NCBI GenBank assembly: GCA_050946935.1
Contig: JBMNVR010000001.1
Span: forward strand, 310,001 to 374,000
Length of the DNA stretch: 64,000 bases
Reading direction: 5' to 3'
Source of the DNA: UQRS01 sp050946935
GTDB lineage: Bacteria; Bacillota; Clostridia; Oscillospirales; Acutalibacteraceae
Position 1 is the stretch's first letter. The number at the start of each line of letters is the position of its first letter. The translations under genes and the position numbers were made by a program. Below the pieces are notes generated by a model. The model saw only the letters and a program-made list of their open reading frames with translations, was not told the DNA's origin and ran no database searches. Shown piece by piece: positions 58,801 through 64,000 of this stretch.

Positions 58801-59222
58801 TTGACTGGATTCAGATCTATACCGGCGGGATGGACGATCCGGATGCCGAGGCGGCCGCGGCGGTTGATGAACAAATCCGTGGCATCGGGGAGGTTACCTC
58901 CCTGTCCCAGACCGGTGAGGTTGCCGCCGCCCGCGCGGCGTATGCGGCATTAAGCGACGCTGCCAAGGCGCTGGTTACCGAACTCCAAACGCTGGAGGCA
59001 GCCGAGGCCAAGCTGGCTGAACTCTCGGTCAAACGGGGAGACGTGGACGGCGACGGCAGCGTGACCGTCTCAGATGTTGTCGAACTGCGCAAGCGGATTG
59101 TGGCTGGCAGCTGGAGCGATGCGGAGCTTGCGGCCGGAAATCTCGATGCGACCGACAATACGCTGACCGTTTCGGATGTCGTGGCGCTGCGCGCTTTGAT
59201 TGTCGTCGGCGCGGATGTGTGA
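55893..59222 (+). CDS. Secreted GH28-like beta-helix glycosidase with two CBMs and dockerin
   Basis: 1109 aa; ATG at 55893 after AGGAGGAAACAG, signal peptide KKITSVLLAMCLLATLFLPS and onward. Order: two similar CBM6/35-like domains (about 30-175 and 205-330; both contain YATY...Y-x-L-x-IRYRAHE and an SG/NGTY-x-LNL strand); a beta-sandwich pre-domain (about 345-460); right-handed beta-helix (about 465-850) with PAYGADRTGKESS, VVYVPSGVYFTGSLML, GRGTVDGDGYN, LGEDDGIDICG, MWDDPFSTKAY and YGFKVGQG; a further small sandwich; helical linker; dockerin (1049-1109). The acidic residues match the GH28 pattern only loosely, so GH49 or another beta-helix family is possible. Pectin or other polyuronide cleavage is the favoured role. 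Confidence 0.78.
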   Translation: MKKITSVLLAMCLLATLFLPSLPASAVARTIVYRATDCVDAENSSQPFAEQAHNWNGTLTEEGVFSRFDGTAAGDYATYVLEVAAAGTYTLSIRYRAHETTAASSDLYVNGQKLAKSFAQTGSANNAYTADMGEVALTAGKNILRFEVQSPGSNGTYRLNLFTFTLSYDDGEEPDYNDGIPIGTVGGNNGAAGSTGTAGVVYNAIESQSAEYSSAAFASQTTGSYTFSRFDATAADAYATYIIHVAEAGQYKLLIRYRAHESVGKAHFYLNGEKQEKTFKSTGAANSYYQTSLGIYTLVEGDNYIQFKMYEPGSSGTYKLNLVDFTLAEPVEEELNGYTETTGASSDKVISYPFQSIYKTSAIFSVKADGVEIPVVAYGSDWYDYAQFSFKDSEQPIEIEVTYSAAITSYSISPLKEGIAGQVSGNKLTFTIDKSLYLILRLNGSNKRLVITADPPEKDAPAASGEGIFNVTEPAYGADRTGKESSYAALQKAVDDASAYGSVAGNPQGVVYVPSGVYFTGSLMLKSNVRLYLEGGAILRASRNEDDFAAKGRKNSLGLPITYLIYTENGSTNIKICGRGTVDGDGYNVRALGFALQTLAPVNTSYFTTDGITYRDSGMWSIVPAWSDHLEFLNIKILNTVKLGEDDGIDICGCQEVVVRHAIGIMWDDPFSTKAYTGSSGEISGGWGEGPGEINDNILFDDCVSWTGCYGFKVGQGVSRNHQNITFQNGTVYECAVGLGIHHKQGGAEVKNVTFENIDVESIVHQNDDHKTWFVAYIQAASGTGGPITDVTVKNINVRCASTSTPKLLGKAEDIPVRNVSFENITFQGSTGAATTLAQMGFTDELSKFSENCSVVNPANVKTPAEYASEISAGSVVNDSAAETGRALRLNADGSAFFPDLDFGDAAQRLNIRCRTSADATLSVSVDSVDSLIGWTKAAASEDYEILSIDLKEIAGAHDLYIASAGEVTVDWIQIYTGGMDDPDAEAAAAVDEQIRGIGEVTSLSQTGEVAAARAAYAALSDAAKALVTELQTLEAAEAKLAELSVKRGDVDGDGSVTVSDVVELRKRIVAGSWSDAELAAGNLDATDNTLTVSDVVALRALIVVGADV
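59037..59213 (+). other. Dockerin module of the GH28-like enzyme
   Basis: Loops DVDGDGSVTVSD and NLDATDNTLTVSD, followed by VVELRKRIV and VVALRALIV. The second loop starts with Asn and has one extra residue. Confidence 0.82.
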
Positions 59223-59340
59223 TGGCCAGAAAGCAATACATCCTTTAATCTGTAAAGGGTGCTTGTATATCGGCGGCCTTTGCGGCCGTGGGTCAAGCAT
59301 GAAACGTTAAAAAGATTGTTTCAGTAAATACACTGTGTTG

Positions 59341-59379
59341 AACCGGTTTGCCGTGCACCAGCATGACAAGCCGGTTTTT
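59341..59379 (+). terminator. Terminator after the GH28-like gene
   Basis: AACCGG-T-TTG pairs with CAA-G-CCGGTT around a long loop, followed by TTTC. The rest of the 296-base gap to the next gene shows only the hairpin at 59458-59493. Confidence 0.6.
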
Positions 59380-59457
59380 CTATTTGTAACGCGCTTTCCG
59401 AGCCTGTAAACCCAACCTGCCGAAGAGACAGGCCCGGCGCGGTCGGTAGCAGAAACA

Positions 59458-59493
59458 AAGCCGGCCGGCTCGCAATTTGCGAGCCGGCCGGCG
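59458..59493 (-). terminator. Terminator of the right-edge gene
   Basis: Perfect arms GCCGGCCGGCTCGC and GCGAGCCGGCCGGC around a few A/T bases, followed on the - strand by TTTGTTTC. Confidence 0.85.
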
Positions 59494-59518
59494 GCGTGTT
59501 TGAAAGGGTGCGGCTTGC

Positions 59519-62500
59519 TTACTCGGCCGGATAGGTGCTGGCCGTGTCCGCTGCGCTGCAAATGGTGTAGGACACTCCCTTATATTCATAAGTGAGATAG
59601 AACACCGCGGTGCGCAGGCGGTTGGCGGGTACGTTCTTCAGCCGGAAGCCATAGCGGGTGTACACGTCGATATTCTCGCCGCTGTCGAAGGACAGCATGG
59701 TTGCGATCGCCTTTGCATCACCGGCAAGCAGCTTATCCATCTCTGCCGCGTCGGCGGCGTAGTATACGCCGTAATCCTTGATCTGTACCTGGCTGCTGAT
59801 GGTTTCATAGCTGGTTTCCTCGCCCGCCAGCAGATGCGCGTTCCAGGTGATGTCGTATTCGCCGTCAAAGGCGCCGGGTGTCACCATACCGGCTGAGATG
59901 TCGATGGTCATCTCCACCGCCGGCTCGACCAGTGCGGCGATCGCCGCGCGGATGGCCGCGGCATAGCCGTCGATCACATCCTGTTCATCGGCCATTTTGT
60001 CGCGCTTGACCGCGTTCACGGCGTCGTTCAGCGCCTGTACCGTCTTAGCGCTGTAGATCGTGAGATCCTCCGGAATTTCTTGCAGCGCGGCGTCCACGTC
60101 GCTGTAGTCGCCGACTTTAATCTCATACAGGGCCAGCTCGGAAATCTGGAGCCACTTGTCTCCCTGCGAGGGGAATTCGATCTTGTAATAATCATATGCG
60201 CCCGGAGAGGCAATGGCGAACATGATCTCCACCGCGTTGGCGTCCGGCATGGCGGTGTTGTCGGTTTCGGCCGCAATTTCATTCCAGGTTGCGCCGTCGT
60301 CGTTTGAGCCGTAGAGGGTCCAGGTTACCGGGTTTCGCCCGGTCCAGGTGCCGCTGTCATAGCCGGTTGTCAGAGAGTAATATTTGGCGGTCAGCGGCTG
60401 TTCGGTTCTCCAGACAAAGGGCGTGGTATAACTGCCATTGCCGAACTTGGTGGTATTGCTGCCGTCAAACATTTTATCAAAGCTTTCGTTGCCGCTGCCG
60501 GGGCCCGAGATGGCGGTCACCTCGGTCGAGTTGTCGACCTTGCGCACGCCGGCGTACAGGGCGGTATAGGCCGCCTCAGCCTCCTCCAGCGCAGCTTGTT
60601 CGGTGACCAGCGCTCTGACCTCGTCCGAAGCGGCGTCATAGGCGCTTCGGGCGGCGGAGATCCGGCTGCCGCACTGGATCGAGAAATCGACTGCCCCGAC
60701 AGCACGGATGGCGTTGTCGATGCTGGCCGCAAGCAGCGCGGGGTCGGTGACGTTGTAGAGGTCGTAAACCTCCTCCGCTGTCAGGGCACGGTTGTAGAGG
60801 GAGAATTCATCCAGGCAGCCGGTGAGGTTCACCCGGTCGGACCAGTAGGATGCACCGCCGATGGAGTAGTAGCCGTAGTAATTGTTGGTTTCATCGGTCG
60901 TGTTGCGCTTGGAGGTCGTCGCTGCCTCGGCCGCGATATCGTAGAGGGAGAAGCTTAGAGCCTGCCGCCCAACCTGCTCGCCGTTGAAGTATACGGTATA
61001 GATTTTGTTCTGATCACAGGTTACGGTCAGAAGCGTCCATCCGGCTCCGATCCGGTCGGCGAGACCGGCGACCTTAAACTCGCTGCTTGTGCTGTCGTAG
61101 TTTCGGGCGCTGATCAGCAGATTGTCGTCGCTGCGGACCAGGATAAAGCGGTAGCCCCAGAAGCCGTAGTTAAAGATGACCGTATTGGAGCCGAGGGCTT
61201 CAAAATTCACCCACATCGAGACGGTCGCGCCCTCCTCAGAATACAGCAGAGGGTCATATTCATCCTGCTTCCAGCGCAGCATCGAGGCTCTGGATTTGGT
61301 GCTGGTGAAAGAAGCCGACGAATTGCCGTAGTGGCCGTCCGCGACGAGCTTTACCGAATCCCCGACGATGGGGGTGATCCGGCCGGCGGCGTCGTTCGCC
61401 GTGCCATCCTCAAAGTCGATGGAAACATATTTTCCATCGTTCCGGTCGGCCAGACCGTTTTGGTAGATGCTGTCGGCCTTGTCAAGAAGCTCGGCCCCGG
61501 TGACGCAGGTTTTTTCATACTCGGTCAGCGCGTCATAGGCGGTGCGGGCCGCCTCCACCTTGTCATAATAACCGTCGGAATAGGCGGCGATGGCCGCGAG
61601 CAGGCTGTCGACCTCTCTTACCTTGTCGGTGTCAGCCGTGATGGAGGGGTCATACAGCTCCATAATCTCTTTGGCCGAGAGAACACCGTCATAAATGGCG
61701 AAATTGTCCACCTTGCCGTTGGGGTTGTAGTTGCCAAAGTAGGGTGCGCCGCCGATGGAGTAGCAGCCGTAGTAATTGCTGTTCGCGTCGGTTGTGTTGC
61801 GATCGCTTGTCAGAGCGCCATAAACCGCCACATTATACAGGGAGAAGCTTAAAGTCTTCTGTCCGGCTTGCTTGCCGTTGAAATACACGGTGTAGAGGCC
61901 GTCCGCGTCGCAGGTTACGGTAATCAGCGCCCAGCCGCCGGTCAGCTCGTCGATGCCGGAGACCCGGAACTCGCTGGTCGTGCTGTTGTAGTTACGAGCG
62001 CTGACCAGAAGATCAGAGCCGTTGCGCTCCAGCAGGAAGCGGTAGCCCCAGAAGCCGTAACTGAAGAGGTCGGTTGTCCCCTCGAAGGAGTCGATGTTGA
62101 CCCACATGGAGATGGTCGCGCCCTCCTCGGAATACAGCAGGGGATCATATTCATCCTGCGCCCAGCGCAGCATCGAGGCTTTGGACTTGGTGCTGACGAA
62201 GGAAGCGGCCTTGGCGCTGTCCTTGCCGCCGTCGACGATCGAAACCGAGCTGCCGACGATGGGGGTGATCCGGCCGGCGACGTCGTTTGCCGTGCCGTCC
62301 TCAAAATCGATGGAAACCAGCTTGCCGCCGTTGTTCGCCGCGGCTTGCAGGACGCTTTCCTTTTCCGTGACCACTGTGGGGTCAAAGGCCTCTAAAACCT
62401 CCTCTGCGGAGAAGGCGCGGTTGTAAAGCGCAAAGCTGTCCATCGCACCGCTCGGATCGGGATCCGCCGTCCATTCGTTGCCGCTGCCCACCGTGAAGAT

Positions 62501-64000
62501 ATAGGGATAGGTCGCGCCGTTCGCCGTTTTGCAGAGAGAGGTGATGCGGGGCATGACCTTTTCCTGCACCTGGCGACCGTTGATAAAGAAGCGGCCGATA
62601 TCCCCCTCCTGCACATAGGTCAGCAGGATCCACTTGCCGACAGTCGGCTTGATGTTGGCCGTGAGGGTGACCTCGCTGCCCTCGGCCTGCCGGATGCTTA
62701 CAATGTAGCTGCTGCTGTTTGCCTTCAGCCGGACATAGCCGAAGGTGCCGACGTTCATGGATTTGATCATATACAGGGTTGTGTTGTTGGCCGGGGCCTC
62801 ATCAAAATACACCCAGGTAGAGAGGGTCAGGTTCTCTCCGGCCGCTGCAAGCGGATCATAGGCGTCGCTTTCAAACGCAGCACCGCCGAAGTTTTTGCTG
62901 CCGTCGAAATGCACGGCGGTTGTTCCGCTCTCTTTACCCGAAACAAAAGTCATGCTGTCGGTCGACGCGGCCGTGACGCGGCCGCCGGCCTCGGCCAAGG
63001 AGTTCCCTTCGAAATCAAAGCCGGCCAGAAGGCTGCTGTTTGCCGCCGTGTAGGCTTTGCAATACGCGTCAAAGGCGTTTTTCATCACGCCGGCGTTGGT
63101 AACCGCCTTTTTCTCCATCGGGTTCAGCGCGGCATAGGCCGTCCGGGCCGTCTGGATCCGCTCGATGCAGCCGGTCTCCAGAGAGACATTGCCGATCGCC
63201 TCAATTTTCGCGATGACATCGGCTACCCTGGCGGCGTCGACACTCTCCGTGCCGTTTACGAAGTTGGTCAGATAGTCATAGGCGATCGGGGTCATCCAGC
63301 GGTATCCGGCTTCGTTCGGGTGAACCGCGTCGGACATATAACTGCTGTCCGGCGTGCCGAGGGCATAAAAATCGAGAATACCGATGTCCCATTTCTCCTG
63401 CACCTCGAACAGGGCCTTGTACATGGCGTAGTAGTTGCTGTTGCTGTATTTTGGGTTGGTCCAGAAAATCACGTCGCAGCCCCAGGTTTCATACGCATAG
63501 GCGGTAATGTATTCTATCGCGCCGATGATGGTGGAGGTATCCTGATCCTCCGCCTTGAAACTGTCGCTGAGAGCGCCGAGCGGCTTGTTCTGCCCGGCGT
63601 CGTTGGTCGAGAGCTGGACGATCAGCTTGTCGACCGGAGCGTTTTCGCTGATCTGTGCCTTCATACGGGCGACATAGCTGGAGGAGCCGTTGTCGACCAG
63701 CGTCGTGCCGGAAACAGCCTTTTTGTTGACTGTAATGCCGTAATCGTCCCGCAGGAAATCGGCGTAGCTGTTGCCGTAGTTGTTGCTGCCATAGGTGACC
63801 GACGAGCCGAGGAAGTAGTAAACCGGGCTGTCATCGGTGTGAACGGTGAGGGTTGTGTTAGCGGTAAACTGACTGAGGTCGTCCGCGGTCAGCAAGACCT
63901 TCTCTCCGTTTTTATAGACCGTATAGCTTTCCTGCACCCGGCCCATTTTGCGCAGAATGTTCCCCTCCCGGTCGAGGATATAAGCGGCGATGGGAGTCTC
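59519..64000 (-). CDS. SGNH hydrolase with three LamG domains and a discoidin domain (5' end outside window)
   Basis: The frame is still open at the right edge (upstream codons read ETPIAAYILDREGNILRK), so the ATG at 63946 is probably internal and the N-terminus is missing. At least 1490 aa. Order from the window edge: SGNH esterase-like domain with LGSSVTYGSNNYG, QLSTND and DAVHPNEAG (about the first 240 residues of the visible part); helical repeat; LamG-like domain 1; LamG-like domains 2 and 3, closely similar; F5/8-type-C-like domain with VWRTEQPLTAKYYSLTTG and QISELALYEI; FIVAR-like helices; a C-terminal beta domain ending TICSAADTASTYPAE. No dockerin at its C-terminus. Probably a secreted polysaccharide esterase. 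Confidence 0.78.
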   Translation of the reverse strand, partial: ETPIAAYILDREGNILRKMGRVQESYTVYKNGEKVLLTADDLSQFTANTTLTVHTDDSPVYYFLGSSVTYGSNNYGNSYADFLRDDYGITVNKKAVSGTTLVDNGSSSYVARMKAQISENAPVDKLIVQLSTNDAGQNKPLGALSDSFKAEDQDTSTIIGAIEYITAYAYETWGCDVIFWTNPKYSNSNYYAMYKALFEVQEKWDIGILDFYALGTPDSSYMSDAVHPNEAGYRWMTPIAYDYLTNFVNGTESVDAARVADVIAKIEAIGNVSLETGCIERIQTARTAYAALNPMEKKAVTNAGVMKNAFDAYCKAYTAANSSLLAGFDFEGNSLAEAGGRVTAASTDSMTFVSGKESGTTAVHFDGSKNFGGAAFESDAYDPLAAAGENLTLSTWVYFDEAPANNTTLYMIKSMNVGTFGYVRLKANSSSYIVSIRQAEGSEVTLTANIKPTVGKWILLTYVQEGDIGRFFINGRQVQEKVMPRITSLCKTANGATYPYIFTVGSGNEWTADPDPSGAMDSFALYNRAFSAEEVLEAFDPTVVTEKESVLQAAANNGGKLVSIDFEDGTANDVAGRITPIVGSSVSIVDGGKDSAKAASFVSTKSKASMLRWAQDEYDPLLYSEEGATISMWVNIDSFEGTTDLFSYGFWGYRFLLERNGSDLLVSARNYNSTTSEFRVSGIDELTGGWALITVTCDADGLYTVYFNGKQAGQKTLSFSLYNVAVYGALTSDRNTTDANSNYYGCYSIGGAPYFGNYNPNGKVDNFAIYDGVLSAKEIMELYDPSITADTDKVREVDSLLAAIAAYSDGYYDKVEAARTAYDALTEYEKTCVTGAELLDKADSIYQNGLADRNDGKYVSIDFEDGTANDAAGRITPIVGDSVKLVADGHYGNSSASFTSTKSRASMLRWKQDEYDPLLYSEEGATVSMWVNFEALGSNTVIFNYGFWGYRFILVRSDDNLLISARNYDSTSSEFKVAGLADRIGAGWTLLTVTCDQNKIYTVYFNGEQVGRQALSFSLYDIAAEAATTSKRNTTDETNNYYGYYSIGGASYWSDRVNLTGCLDEFSLYNRALTAEEVYDLYNVTDPALLAASIDNAIRAVGAVDFSIQCGSRISAARSAYDAASDEVRALVTEQAALEEAEAAYTALYAGVRKVDNSTEVTAISGPGSGNESFDKMFDGSNTTKFGNGSYTTPFVWRTEQPLTAKYYSLTTGYDSGTWTGRNPVTWTLYGSNDDGATWNEIAAETDNTAMPDANAVEIMFAIASPGAYDYYKIEFPSQGDKWLQISELALYEIKVGDYSDVDAALQEIPEDLTIYSAKTVQALNDAVNAVKRDKMADEQDVIDGYAAAIRAAIAALVEPAVEMTIDISAGMVTPGAFDGEYDITWNAHLLAGEETSYETISSQVQIKDYGVYYAADAAEMDKLLAGDAKAIATMLSFDSGENIDVYTRYGFRLKNVPANRLRTAVFYLTYEYKGVSYTICSAADTASTYPAE
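60755..62330 (-). repeat. Recent tandem duplication of LamG domains
   Basis: Units at about 61655-62330 and 60755-61440 share long near-identical stretches in DNA and protein: VSIDFEDGTAND, AGRITPIVG, YDPLLYSEEGAT, SMWVN, FWGYRF and LSFSLY. The third LamG domain (62390-63030) is much more distant. Confidence 0.9.

Overview
The window reads as a piece of a GC-rich, spore-forming, anaerobic Firmicute of the class Clostridia, most likely Oscillospirales/Ruminococcaceae from a gut-like habitat. Supporting signs are a 28-residue SpoVM gene, a SigH-like sigma factor, good Gram-positive ribosome binding sites with several TTG/GTG starts, consensus sigma-A promoters, and four large secreted enzymes ending in type-I-like dockerin modules. 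No species can be named from the sequence alone.

Layout. 0-1.3 kb: C-terminal half of the SbcC nuclease subunit. 1.5-6.7 kb: a catabolic cluster of three Gfo/Idh/MocA oxidoreductases and two TIM-barrel isomerase/epimerase-like proteins. 6.7-9.9 kb: rpmG-secE-nusG-rplK-rplA, with an unusual long SecE, a 20-bp leader hairpin and two probable L1-binding RNA elements; rplJ/rplL do not follow. 10-21 kb: housekeeping genes on the + strand (cytidylate-kinase-like protein, nadB-nadC, an alpha/beta hydrolase, a membrane-anchored MurF, Ddl, a cation diffusion facilitator, an Mrp/NBP35 ATPase, a C_GCAxxG_C_C protein, a 47-aa membrane peptide and spoVM). 21.1-23.3 kb: a cohesin-like lipoprotein, then a small islet of tiny ORFs and a GNAT acetyltransferase beside tRNA-Arg(ACG). 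23.5-26.9 kb: O-acetylhomoserine sulfhydrylase and an intracellular GH127-like arabinofuranosidase. 27-34.6 kb on the - strand: pyk, a pair of M16 peptidase homologues, lgt, folD and a membrane protein. 34.8-37.2 kb: VanY-type carboxypeptidase, a SigH-like factor, a tRNA-like element and a zinc-ribbon protein.

37.4-64 kb is a polysaccharide-degradation region: two AraC-type regulators, a GH78 alpha-L-rhamnosidase-like enzyme, a 2335-aa GH115 plus SGNH-esterase protein, a GH172 (DUF2961) enzyme, a GH28-like beta-helix enzyme and, at the right edge, a truncated SGNH/LamG multidomain protein. The first four end in dockerins that share the core TVSDVVxLR. A lipid-anchored cohesin-like domain is encoded about 17 kb away. 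Together they suggest a small cell-surface cohesin-dockerin system aimed at a branched, acidic plant polysaccharide carrying rhamnose, uronic acid, arabinofuranose and acetyl groups (rhamnogalacturonan, arabinogalactan or glucuronoxylan). The cytoplasmic oxidoreductases, isomerases and GH127 enzyme could process the released sugars or glycosides. The assignment of parts is from domain recognition; cohesin-dockerin pairing and substrate are inference.
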